Source of the DNA: Panonychus citri
Taxonomy: Eukaryota > Arthropoda > Arachnida > Trombidiformes > Tetranychidae
DNA length: 64,000 nucleotides
Direction of reading: 5' to 3'
NCBI RefSeq assembly: GCF_014898815.1
Contig: NW_026515454.1
Location: 1,488,001 to 1,552,000 of the forward strand
The position numbers and the translations under genes were made by a program. Positions 35,379-45,729 of the stretch are shown piece by piece; positions within the stretch are counted from its first letter, which is position 1, and each line of letters opens with the position of its first letter. The notes under the pieces were generated by a model. It saw nothing but the letters and a program-made list of their open reading frames with translations, was not told where the DNA came from and made no database searches.

Positions 35379-36640
35379 TCAACCGGATGTTGTTTGATTA
35401 CTGTTATTGTTTCCATTACTATTACTCCTACTTTCACCAGTACCAAAAGTAATATTAGTAATCAATTGTTGCTGGTTTTCAAATTGTTTATTTCCAGTCT
35501 TTTCACCTTTACCATTGGTATTGTTGTTGTTGATTAATTCCTTATCATTATTAAGATATCCTGATTGACTTGATTGTCCATTATATAACTTTAACGGTCC
35601 ACTATCGGCAAAAACTGGCTCAGTACAAGCGGTAGCTGGTTGTTCAGGTCTACAGATTGAACAGACTCGACCTAAGTCACCACATTGATAATCATTTTCA
35701 CATCTCGCTGTTGTCACAGAAAAAGAAAAAGAAAACAATTAAAAAAAGAGAAGCAGAAAAAAAACCAAAAGTAAATTAGACGAAAAACATAATAACATAT
35801 CTACAGATAGAATCAAAAGAATCAAACAAAGAGAGAGAGAGAGAGAATCAGTTGAATATTCTAATAATAATAGCGGTCATTAAACGATAATAAATAATAA
35901 TAGAATAGAATAACAATAAATCAAAAAGAAAGAATAAAAAAAACAAGATATCAACATAAAGGAGTTTCTATACACCTGAACAAAAAAGCGTTTAGTTTAA
36001 CCAATCATTTAACTAATAGAAAACCACAAAATGGTTAATCTTGGGACAATTTAAATAGCTTAAAGAACCAGAATTAACATAAAAATATCTAAATCAACGA
36101 AGAGATTAACTTACCTCGACAAAAGAAACAGCCAATGTATTGATTTTTATAGGTTGCGGTGTGATAATTACAATCACGACTCTCACGAGATCGACAAGTC
36201 TCTTGATCAACGTAAATTGTTTCACAGAGTTTATAAGCATCACCATAATATAATCCACGACTTCGATCAGTGGGAGCTTGAGAGAGAAATAAAACAAAAA
36301 AGAATAGAAGAAAAAAAAAATTAAAATCAATTAACTTAATTGTGAGAAAAAAACAAAAACAAAAAGATAAACAAACTCCAGGGGTTGATTATTAATCTAA
36401 TTGGTTGTTACCTGCAACTATTGAAGCGTCTCGTTCATTTTTACAACAAGTGAAAACATCTCGTTGATTGTAAACCATAACTGACCAGTAATCACCGGAC
36501 ACATCACATTCATCAATTGATTTCTTGGTGTAAGGATGAGCAACACAAGCCTCAGGTAAATCAAGATGACTCCAAACAGGTAAGATGAATGAAAGAGTAA
36601 CAATTAATAAATTAAAAACAATCACTTTCAATGTAAACAT
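35379..36640 (-). CDS. secreted cysteine-rich protein, unknown family
   Basis: Three in-phase exons, 36412-36640, 36115-36276 and 35379-35707, encode about 239 residues. The start is the ATG at 36640: MFTLKVIVFNLLIVTLSFIL is a classic signal peptide, with cleavage likely near VWSHLDLPEAC. The mature part has about 16 cysteines in three exon-sized blocks (ACVAHPY.., FTCCKNE, KLCETIY, QETCRSRESRDCNY, IGCFFC, RCENDYQCGDLGRVCSIC). The tail (from about residue 160) is Asn/Gln/Ser rich and probably disordered. I do not recognise the family. Likely an extracellular disulphide-bonded protein. Confidence 0.75.
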
Positions 36641-37546
36641 TATGATCACTTCAATAGTTGAATAGGTAAATGTATTGATAAAAATATTTGATTGTTTCTC
36701 TTTTTTTTTTAAACTTTAATTGTTGTTCTTGTCTTTATAACAGTTTTAATTTAACTGTTCTTATAATTTAACTAACATGTTACATTTATTTTCATTCATT
36801 TAGGTTGATTTGATTTATGATGACGCTGTTTTTGGCTGCATGATTTTTGGGTTTTTCCTGCCACAGGACAATCAATGGAAATGGAGACAATTACAATTAC
36901 AATTACAATTATTACTATATATTGATTAGACTTCCGTTTCTTTTTGTTTCTGATTGCTTCTTTTACACTGATTAATAGTTAATTAATTGTAAACGGAAGA
37001 TTCAAGATTGATAGACAACTTTAACTCTCTCTCCAATAGGTAAATATTATTCACTTTTTCTCTGAGTTAATTGTTAATTGTTGTGAAAAATTTTCTACTT
37101 TTCTGCACTGTAATGATGATTAACAAATTGTTGATTGTTACAAGTTAATAGTGAATAAGTTTAGTTTAGTAATTACCATGTTTTATTATTTGGAGAGTAG
37201 GAGATTCTCAATTTAATCAAAATCAGTGACCTTAATTTGACAAAGGTTAAAGATTGAAAATTGAAATTATTTCAATCTTTAACAACAACAATTTAAGAAG
37301 ATAAATTTTCACAATAACAATTAACAGGAACAATTAATGAGATTGAAATTTTCAAGATGCACATATGATGATCATTGCTGATTCATTGATTGGGTAAAAG
37401 ATGATCAATTGTTATATTTATATTTGTTTATTTCATATATAAGCCAAGGTGGACACACAGGTATAATTTGATTTTCTTAATCAATTGATTACAATTAAAT
37501 TTTAATCTTTTTTTTTTGATTTTTCTTCTTCTTCTTCTTCAACAAT
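36641..37546. other. spacer upstream of the Cys-rich gene
   Basis: AT-rich with no supported gene. It should include the promoter of the Cys-rich gene and the 3' UTR of the myosin light chain gene (both minus strand). Confidence 0.4.
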
Positions 37547-38653
37547 TTAGGCTTGTTCCTCTTCCTCAGCAGCTCCGGTGATCATTCGAGCCCATTTTTT
37601 GATGTCGATTTTTCCACCGCCGTCAATTGGAGCTTCGGCAATTGCAGTATTCCACTGGATAAGATGAACAGAAATCAACAATTAGTACCAACAATTAAGT
37701 TGGAAAAATTATTCCAAACAATTAACTAACCTCATCAACGGTGAATTTCTCTCCCCAAGTGGTGATTGCGTGTTTCAAACTAAATTAAATCACAATTAAC
37801 AAACAAAAGTTTATTGTTGATTATTAATGTTCAACAATAAGAAATTAAGTCAAGTGATAATTAGACGATAATATAGATTGTAACTGTTACAATTAAGATA
37901 TTTGTTGAGTTATCTTTCGTATATCACTTTGGTCTTTTGTCATTTTGACTTAAATGGTGATTAGTTAATTGATTAATTTGATTAACACTTACGTATCTTC
38001 ATTACATTTACCATCTCCCTCGTCGTATTGAGCAAATGCATTCAAAATCACGGCTTCATCATCGGTTCCTGTTTGAAGACAAAAGTAAAAACAATTTATA
38101 TCATTACAATTAATCATATTGACATAGAATTGTAAACAATTAATTACCTGAAACCCGATCTCCGAAAATTGTAAGGAAAGTGGTGAAATTAATAGGACCT
38201 GGAGCTTCACTAATCATTGATTCCAACTCAGCATCATTACACATACGACCTTAATAGTTGAAAGAATTAATTGTCACAATTAATTACCTAATCTTCTCAT
38301 TTGAATCTAATTTAATTGCGAAACAATTGATTACTTACCCAAAGAATCAAATGTTTGCCTGATATCATTTTTAGATATGAAACCATCTTTATCTTGATCT
38401 ATCATTTGGAAGGCCTGATTATACAATTAACCAACGAAAAAGGTATAACGATTAACAATCAAGGTAAGTTAATAGAGAAAATGGAAAAGTTAATTAAGTT
38501 TTAAAGGTTAAATTTGTTTACCTCTTTGAAGGTTTGGACTTGATTTTGGGTGAACATGGCGAACACATTGGATCCTGTTCGTTGGGCTCGTTTCTTGGTC
38601 GATCCTCCGGATTCACCATCTTCTTTTGTCTTCTTTTTCTTTTCTGAGGTCAT
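37547..38653 (-). CDS. myosin regulatory light chain (muscle type)
   Basis: EF-hand light chain that binds the neck of myosin II. Six small exons in phase: 38522-38653, 38339-38414, 38148-38249, 37993-38068, 37731-37779 and 37547-37654, giving 180 residues. A Lys-rich N-terminus (MTSEKKKKTKEDGE) leads to RAQRTGSNVFAMFTQNQVQTFKEAF. The first EF loop is canonical (DQDKDGFISKND); later hands are degenerate, as in the family, with GPINFTTFLTIFGDR and the end GAAEEEEQA. The phosphorylation region reads RTGSNVF, with Thr and Ser separated by Gly, unlike the adjacent Thr-Ser of non-muscle chains. This and the tail resemble fly muscle Mlc2. Confidence 0.92.
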
Positions 38654-40795
38654 TTTCTGTTAATTGTTTGGATGGATCAACGAAGATTGTTAAACAATTA
38701 ATCTAAAGTGGACACACTCACAGAAACAAATTAAAAGAAAAGATGAGATGTTGTCACGTCGAGAGAAAACAAAAGAATGGTAAATGGATGGATGAAGAAT
38801 CAACGGACTAAACTGATAACTAGATGATTCTTATTTAAATGATCTCAACTGATTCTATTCCGTAAAGAGTATAAGATATCACAGAGAAAGAGTGAAAGAG
38901 AGAGAGAGAGAACAAAAAGAAAGAAAGAAAGAAAGAGAGGAAAGAAGATAAAGAAGAAGAAGAAAATTCTATTTCCTTGAAAGTGGGAACATGAATTTCT
39001 TTCCCTATGCCACGAAAAAGAACCTCGAACTCAAAGAAAGAGAGATCCACCTTCTTTCACTCCGTTAGGATGAAAATCGAACCGAGGACTTATATGGCTT
39101 AATGAAAGGTCTTCAACAATGCGTGCGACATCATCAAGAAGAAGAAAAAATTATCTTGCCAATGTCTTAATTTCGAAGGGATCAAATGATAATATTCATC
39201 TTCTTCTCTCCCCTTCTCTCCCCTTTTCTTCACCATGGAACCCTAATTTTAACACCCATCGTCATCTTCATCTTCGTCGTCATCATCATCATCTTTATCT
39301 CCATCTAACTTAACAACAACAACAACAAAGCCCAATAACATTATCATGTTATCCCGATTCTTTTGATCCTCTTAATGAACTCACCAAAATTAGATCTCAC
39401 TCTCTCTCTCTCTCTCATCATATTTTTCCCTTACTTTCTCATCTTCCTCTTCCTCATCATCTCAGATTAAGATCATGGCTCAGGTCTAATTTTAATTTTG
39501 GCAAGTCTATTGTTAGGAGTCTTTTATAAGCCATATAAGAACTACAACTTAATGAGCTTTCCTCTCATTTCCCATTCTCATTAGTCTAACATTTTCCATC
39601 TTCATCTTCATCATGTCTAACGGTAAAAAAGAAGAAGAGAAAAATGATCAAAGAAACAATTTTAATCAACCAACTGATTATTATTTCATCATCAATATTA
39701 TCTGTTCATTTTTTACAATGTAAAACAAGTACACTGATGATCACTGATTTGTTTACATTTCTAAACCTTGACAATTTTGACTGATGATTGAAATTCAATG
39801 TATTTGATTGACTGATTGATTTTATTTGATTTGATTTTTTTCCCCAGACAGTTAATCATTTGGTTAACTGGAAATAGTTAATTTTCATGGTGATTGAGAT
39901 TTCAATTTTCGTCTAGTTTTCAAATTGTTCATTTTTCGTTGTTTGCAATTGTAAACTAAGAAAAACTTTTAGAAAGGGTTATCCTTCATAAGAGTTTAAA
40001 TTCTTGGAACAATTTAATTGAATCGCTTTTCTTTGAGACAAGAAAATTATATTCTCGCCAAAATCATCAGAATCAACTAAATTGTGATGTTGCCTTTTTC
40101 TTTTTATGTTTAGATTAACTATAGTAATCAAAATGTTCATACGATCATTTTGGCTTCGAGTCAAGTGGGACAGTTTCTGGATGGAGGGTTTTAATAACAC
40201 CTTCCATCTTTATCATCTTGTTTAATGATTTTTTCCATCTGATTAATTAACATTTTGTAATTAACTTTCATCTTCCAACTGGATTTACAAATTAATTCGA
40301 TTCTGGAATTCGAAAATCACCGAAAAAATAGATTGAAATGTTTCTTTTTGTGTACACATTGACAGGTTATATTGAGTGTTTCTCTCTATCATCACCAATT
40401 GAGAAGGTTAAGAAAACTTTGTGCTGTATTTAATTGTCAACATCATCAGTAAACTTGAATAGTTTGATGGAAACAATTTACATAATTATTGACCATTGTT
40501 GAGACAAATTATTTTTGGCTTCATTTCAATAATGAAAAACTGTTAAATATGAGAAAACAAATAGTAACATTTAGCTACTAATAAAATTTAAATCATCCTT
40601 TTCTTATTAGTGTTTAGGGAAAAGTTTCACTTCTTGTAATATCATCTCGTTGGGAAATAATTTCGCAATTTGTTCATCACTTGTTGATAGATGTTGAGGA
40701 TTTCGTATTAAATGATGCAAAGATGAAAGGAATACAAATTGGAATCTCTGGTTATTAGTTGCGAATGATTTGGAAGATTGATTATTTGAGAGACT
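38654..40795. other. intergenic spacer
   Basis: No supported gene over 2.1 kb. It holds the myosin light chain promoter side, GA-rich runs near 38880-38960 and ATC/CTT repeats near 39240-39310. Open frames are short and low complexity. Confidence 0.5.
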
Positions 40796-41939
40796 TCATC
40801 TTTTACCAATTGATTTTTTACATAGAGATGCCAACAGAGCAGATAATTGTAGCAATGAATTAACTCCTTTGACGATTCTCATGTGGGTTACTCCGATTTC
40901 TTTGATATATTCTAGCTTAAGATATTCGCCCATATCATAATTTTTAGTAACTCTAAACATATTAACGATAATGTCTTCAGGTGAATAACCAAGTTCCCAT
41001 AGATGAGCCATTATGGTGTAAGCTTGATCAAACTTTTTCTCCAAACAATGTCCAATCATTTCTTTAATTTGAAGTGGATGAGGTTCATCACAAACTTTGA
41101 AAACATTTTCACTGGTAACCTTTTGAAATCCATCGAAACAAGATTGTAAATTATTGATTCCTTGTCGTAAATCACCTTGGGCAGTGTAGACCAAAGATTT
41201 TAAACCATCCTCAGTGTAGGTTACCCCTTCTTTACCACAAATGTGAACCAAACGTTTCTTAATCTCTTCGTCGCTTAATTTATTGAATCTAATAACAGCA
41301 CATCTCGATTGAATAGGTTCAATAATCCGTTCAGAGGTATTACAAGCTAAAGCAAATCTAGTTGTTTTAGAATAGATTTCCATGGTTCGCCTTAAAGCTT
41401 GTTGAGCAGCTTCAGTCATACTATCGGCTTCATCTAAAATGATAACTTTAACCTTACCAGGGCCCAAGGTAACCTTAGTTTGAGCGAACATTTTAATCTT
41501 GTTTCGAACAACATCAATACCTCGATCATTAGAAGCATTTAACTCTAATACAGCATCTTTTAAATGACCATCAAGCATTTTCCGACAAAGACATAAGATG
41601 GTTGTTGTTTTACCAATACCTGGAGGCCCAGAAAGTAATAGATTTGGAAAACTTCCCTTCTCAACCAGAGCCTTCAACCTTTCGACAACATCTTGGTTAC
41701 CAACAATATCATCAAAATCAACTGGACGATACTTTTCAACCCTAAGAGAACAAAAAAAATAATCAACAATTAAAAAATGAAGATTAAAAAGCAAACCAAA
41801 AGGCAAAAGAAAAAAAAAGCCACATAAGAAACCGAAGGGAACAATTTTCTTTCAACCTAAAAGACGACAAAGTCTCAAAGGATAGTAAACAGATTAAGGT
41901 GACTTACCAGGGTATGTTTAGAGATCTTTTAGATTCCAT
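40796..41939 (-). CDS. RFC2: replication factor C subunit 2 (clamp-loader ATPase)
   Basis: Nuclear AAA+ subunit of RFC, which loads PCNA at primer ends. Two exons, 41908-41939 (MESKRSLNIPW) and 40796-41741, splice within a Trp codon and give 325 residues. It shows VEKYRPVDFDDIVGN, Walker A GPPGIGKTT, NASNDRGIDVVRNKIKMFAQ, Walker B IILDEADSM, sensor 1 FALACNTSE and the SRC motif QSRCAVIRF. C-terminal blocks CDEPHPLQIKEMI and LGYSPEDIIVNMFRV single out RFC2 (fly RfC4) among the small subunits. The N-terminus is shorter than the human one, which is common for arthropod proteins. It is head-to-head with MRM2. Confidence 0.95.
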
Positions 41940-42192
41940 AATCAATTTAATTCGGTAAACAACAATTAACAAAAAGAAACAACAATCAACATGAGATGTT
42001 AAAGGCGCGAAAAATTTTCAATCACAATTTTGTTCTCAAAAAAAACAAAAGAACAAAACGGAGAAAATGACAGTGGCGCCATCTCATTTTCTCCAAAAGA
42101 ACTTGTGACATATGTTGATTTCTTTTTGTTTCAAATGATTTAATCTTCTTGTTTCCTTTGTTAATTTCAATTGTTTATCTAATTATTTTGTA
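41940..42192. promoter_or_regulatory. likely bidirectional promoter of RFC2 and MRM2
   Basis: Only 253 bp separate the divergent RFC2 and MRM2 start codons, so both promoters must lie here or overlap. I saw no obvious TATA box. A GGCGCG/GGCGCC-type GC island (TTAAAGGCGCGAAAA near 41999; AGTGGCGCC near 42072) stands out in AT-rich DNA; the first resembles an E2F-type site, which would suit a replication gene. Confidence 0.5.
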
Positions 42193-43029
42193 ATGATTTA
42201 CAAATCAATTGTTAACCAATCAAATTTCATGAGATTGTTTCGTTTAGAAGGTAATGTTAAACCGACTAATTATGTTTCTTTTTTAAAAGAAAAGGAAAAA
42301 CATGTTTTGTTACCAAATCGTTTTCTCCACACTAGTCAACCTAATTATCGAGATACAATTATACCAAAAAATGCTAAATCTGGTTCTTCATTTGAATGGC
42401 TTAAAAGACAATTAAACGATCCATATGTGAAAAAAGCTCGTTATGAGAATTATCGTGCTCGAAGTGCTTTTAAATTAACTGAGATTGATGATGAGTTTAA
42501 AATTCTTAAACCTGGAGGGATAATCATTGATCTCGGTGCTTCTCCTGGTGCTTGGACTCAAGTCATGGTCAGACGATGTTACCCTGAAAGTGACCCGAAA
42601 AATGTTAATGGAACCTTGATCATTGGTATTGACATTTCTGGAATCGCTCCGATTGAAGGTGCAGCCGTGATACCCAACACTGATTTTACTAATCCATTAA
42701 ATCAAGCAAAGATAATTGAACTTTTAAAAGATCGTAAGGTGGACACCGTTTGTAGTGACATGGCTCCCAAAGCCTCTGGTCAAGCTGAACTTGACCATCC
42801 AGGGATAGTTAAATTGTTTCTTTCGGCTCTTCAGTTTTCAATTCAAGTATTAAAACCAGGAACTGGAATATTTTTGGGTAAACTTTGGGATGGTTATCGA
42901 ACCAAGGAAATTGATAGTTTGATGAAAACTCTTTTTGAAACTGTGAACATCGTTAAACCGAAGGCAAGTAGAGACGAATCGGCGGAATTGTTTTTGTTGG
43001 GAATTAATTACAAAGGTTTAAAACATTGA
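42193..43029 (+). CDS. MRM2: mitochondrial 16S rRNA 2'-O-methyltransferase (MRM2/FtsJ2)
   Basis: A single-exon gene of 278 residues. The FtsJ/RrmJ family methylates a uridine in the peptidyl-transferase region of mitochondrial large rRNA, using S-adenosylmethionine. Seen are YRARSAFKLTEID (catalytic Lys), the SAM-binding loop IIDLGASPGAWTQVM, IIGIDISG, VCSDMAPKASG (catalytic Asp), and late-domain FLGKLWDGYRTKEID and KPKASRDESAELFLL (Lys and Glu of the K-D-K-E set). The N-terminal ~60 residues are basic and Ser/Thr/Asn-rich (MIYKSIVNQSNFMRLFR...), fitting a mitochondrial presequence. The stop at 43027-43029 is only 11 bp from a DNA transposon end. Confidence 0.93.
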   Translation: MIYKSIVNQSNFMRLFRLEGNVKPTNYVSFLKEKEKHVLLPNRFLHTSQPNYRDTIIPKNAKSGSSFEWLKRQLNDPYVKKARYENYRARSAFKLTEIDDEFKILKPGGIIIDLGASPGAWTQVMVRRCYPESDPKNVNGTLIIGIDISGIAPIEGAAVIPNTDFTNPLNQAKIIELLKDRKVDTVCSDMAPKASGQAELDHPGIVKLFLSALQFSIQVLKPGTGIFLGKLWDGYRTKEIDSLMKTLFETVNIVKPKASRDESAELFLLGINYKGLKH

Positions 43030-43040
43030 ATCAACTTAAT

Positions 43041-43055
43041 TACCCAGTCGAGTGA
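43041..43055 (+). repeat. left terminal inverted repeat of the transposon
   Basis: TACCCAGTCGAGTGA, an exact inverted match to 50520-50534. The first TA may be the target-site copy. Confidence 0.9.
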
Positions 43056-43621
43056 AAAATTGGGCATCAAGTCGCGTTCGGAGCACATTGAATTTTAATT
43101 GCGAATCAAGTGCCATCTGATACTAAATTGATGCGCTTAAAAAAAATGCGCAGATTTAATAAAATGAGAACCATGAAATTTTTTAACATGGAACATGTTT
43201 ACAAAGAAATGATTTCATGATGATAATTGTGTTAATTGTCGTGTAACTAGAATCTTGAATCTTGTAAATGAGTGAACATGTTTCATGATTGCATTTTCGG
43301 AGAATTTGATAAATTTTAAATCGGGCGCGTCTTCAGTCAGTAAAAGAGAATTTTTTTTAAAAATTCAAAGTCGCTTTTTCGGTTAAAATAAGCAAAGACT
43401 GTTACAAGAAATTGTTATTTAAAGCTTAGTTTATCATCAAATTTTAATTAATTGCAACTTTGATCGTCGTTTTGTTTCACGTTTCGATTACACCTTGTTC
43501 CAAGTAACATGTAAGTATGATTTTTGTTTCATTTAAATCTCTATTCTTGATTACATGTGTCATGTTAGCTTGAATCCTTATTCTAATTTATTCTTGTCTT
43601 TTTTTACTTTTTTCAAGTACC

Positions 43622-45640
43622 ATGGATATTCATGAAGCTGATTGTGGACATGAAATTTTGGAAACAAGTCCAATTTATATACACAAGTGCCTTGGGTCAT
43701 TTTGCAGTGAATGCAAGGAAGGTTCAAATCAACAATGCCAAGTCTGTCGTGACATGTACAAAGATGATGACCTGATCAAATTGGAGGGTGTATCAACATG
43801 TGAACATGATGATACATGTCTAAATGAGCCAAGATTTTTTTGTTATTGTGTTTCACAAAATCTTTGTGAGCCTCATCTCATTCATGTTCACGGGAAAATT
43901 ATTACATCAAAAAGATGCACACCAAAGATCAGCGTTTCTACTTGTGAAACCCCATGTATCAAGTGTGACAAGTTCATCGCGACCCATGTTAACGAGGATA
44001 ACAATGAATTATTATGCGAAGGATGTGTACGTGAACATGGACTTACACGTGTGAAACATTTGAACAAAAATTCAAGTGAAAATGTTAAACATGATCATGA
44101 TTTCAACCTCTTCAAAAGTGCAGTAGAGAAAAGACTCGCTTTACAGTTGAAAAGATGTGATGCTTTCAAGAATGAAATCAAAGTGGAAGAGAACAAGTGC
44201 CAAGAAATGGTCAAGAATCTCGGCTCGATTATTGAATCATGTACACATGATAACAGGAAAAAACTTGAATCTCTTGAATCTTCAGTGAATTATGCTCAAA
44301 AGTTCATGGAAAACTTGACTAAAAAGGAACATGAAATCTCATCTTACATTGATAAAAACAAAGCTAATATTGCAGAAGTTGAAAATAAGCTCAAACCTTG
44401 GGTTAAGCAGCTTTTACAATCGTTCGAGACTCCAGTTGTAAACAGAGTCATTATTGACTTTCAAGAAAAAACCAATGATCATGTTACACGTATAAATCTG
44501 CGACCAGTTTCGCACTCGATTCAAGAAGACATTCTACCATGTAACCAAGAAGCATCATCATCGATACACACGTTCGCAGAGTTTATTACACGAAGAGCAA
44601 TCAATCAATGCAGAGATCACTTTGCTCATACTGAACCATGTGGAGAAGCTGATTGTTATTGCAGATATTACACAAATCGAGATTCAAGTTCTGCTGGACC
44701 ATCCACATCGAAACGTGCTAAAACTACTCATGCAACCAAGGAACATGATGAGTTTGATCCATGTGTTTATACTGATGAAGAATCTGAACCAGAATATGAT
44801 GAAAGTGATCATGGAATCGTTGCTATGAATCGTAGCATCGAAATGCCACATTCATCACCACTCATCCGACTGGAAAATACACAAGAAATCATGGTCAAGA
44901 TAACTTATCTACGGTGTCCATTATGGTTTTTCTTGGAAATACCAGAAATGGTCGAGATACGAGCAAAAATCATGAATGATCTCAATGACCCAAGTAAATT
45001 ACATGTTCCCGTATTAACGGTAAAACAACATTCAAGAGTTTTGGTGAAGGATCGTCAAGGTTTCGGGCCAAGAATGAAACGAGCTCTCATAAAATCATAT
45101 AACATGGAGAAAGGAACATGGCTCGTGAAATTCATTGACTTTGGTAACGACGTTAATGTGAAACGTGAACAAATACACGAACTTCCGGAAGAGTATCAAG
45201 ATATTGATTCAACATGCTTCAGGGCATGTTTAATGGGAGTTAAGCCTCGGTCCAACTTTTGCTTCACCCAAAAAGTTCCTCGAAATGCCACAAGCCACAT
45301 CAATAAGTATCTTCTAGAAAAAAGTGGCCGAGTTCTAGTTACAAGAGAATATCAAACAATGGATGATGCTACGTTTTGCAAAGTATCTAGTTTTATCAAA
45401 AACAAAAAAGTTGACTGGGCTAAAGAGCTTTGTGAGGCCAATCTTGCCCTACCAGTATCGGAAGAGCCCAAATGTTTCCTGGCAAGTGAAAATTTTTGTT
45501 ACTTATTCCATTATTTCATGAAGTGCCATGAAACATGTGAACGTGTTCATAAGTGTCCATTTTGTTCCGAAAATCATGCTCTTGGTTCATGCCAAGCTTA
45601 CCATAGAGAGCTTATCACTAAAGAAAGTAAAAGGAAATGA
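43622..45640 (+). CDS. transposon-borne RING/B-box/coiled-coil/Tudor protein (RNF17/Qin-like)
   Basis: A single 672-codon frame. A degenerate RING comes first (C8, H10, C23, C28, C31, C39, C42), with the usual first Cys pair missing. Two B-box-like modules follow (C60/C66/C74/C76/C82/H85/H88/H90 and C112/C115/C132/C135/H139/H146), then a coiled coil at roughly 155-290. A Ser/acidic linker leads to an extended Tudor domain at about 424-545 (RVLVKDRQ, GTWLVKFIDFGNDV). A final zinc knuckle is CPFCSENHALGSC near residue 645. RING-B-box-Tudor is the layout of RNF17/TDRD4 and fly Qin, germ-granule factors of the piRNA pathway that bind dimethyl-arginine of Piwi proteins. A likely 5' UTR intron (GTAAGT at 43511, TTTCAAG ending at 43617) precedes the ATG. 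It lies wholly inside the transposon ends, so it is element cargo. Function there is inferred. Confidence 0.8.
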   Translation: MDIHEADCGHEILETSPIYIHKCLGSFCSECKEGSNQQCQVCRDMYKDDDLIKLEGVSTCEHDDTCLNEPRFFCYCVSQNLCEPHLIHVHGKIITSKRCTPKISVSTCETPCIKCDKFIATHVNEDNNELLCEGCVREHGLTRVKHLNKNSSENVKHDHDFNLFKSAVEKRLALQLKRCDAFKNEIKVEENKCQEMVKNLGSIIESCTHDNRKKLESLESSVNYAQKFMENLTKKEHEISSYIDKNKANIAEVENKLKPWVKQLLQSFETPVVNRVIIDFQEKTNDHVTRINLRPVSHSIQEDILPCNQEASSSIHTFAEFITRRAINQCRDHFAHTEPCGEADCYCRYYTNRDSSSAGPSTSKRAKTTHATKEHDEFDPCVYTDEESEPEYDESDHGIVAMNRSIEMPHSSPLIRLENTQEIMVKITYLRCPLWFFLEIPEMVEIRAKIMNDLNDPSKLHVPVLTVKQHSRVLVKDRQGFGPRMKRALIKSYNMEKGTWLVKFIDFGNDVNVKREQIHELPEEYQDIDSTCFRACLMGVKPRSNFCFTQKVPRNATSHINKYLLEKSGRVLVTREYQTMDDATFCKVSSFIKNKKVDWAKELCEANLALPVSEEPKCFLASENFCYLFHYFMKCHETCERVHKCPFCSENHALGSCQAYHRELITKESKRK

Positions 45641-45729
45641 TCATGAAAAAACAATTCATGCTTTCTTGTTCTCAAGTTTCATGTTTAATGTTTTATGCTT
45701 ATCCCCAAAAATACATCATTCATTGTTGT

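Noticed and set aside
43622..45640. Reading the Tudor gene as an ordinary host RNF17 gene
   Set aside because: It lies between perfect inverted ends, next to a convergent transposase, and shares the CATG-rich texture of the rest of the element. A host origin in the past remains likely.
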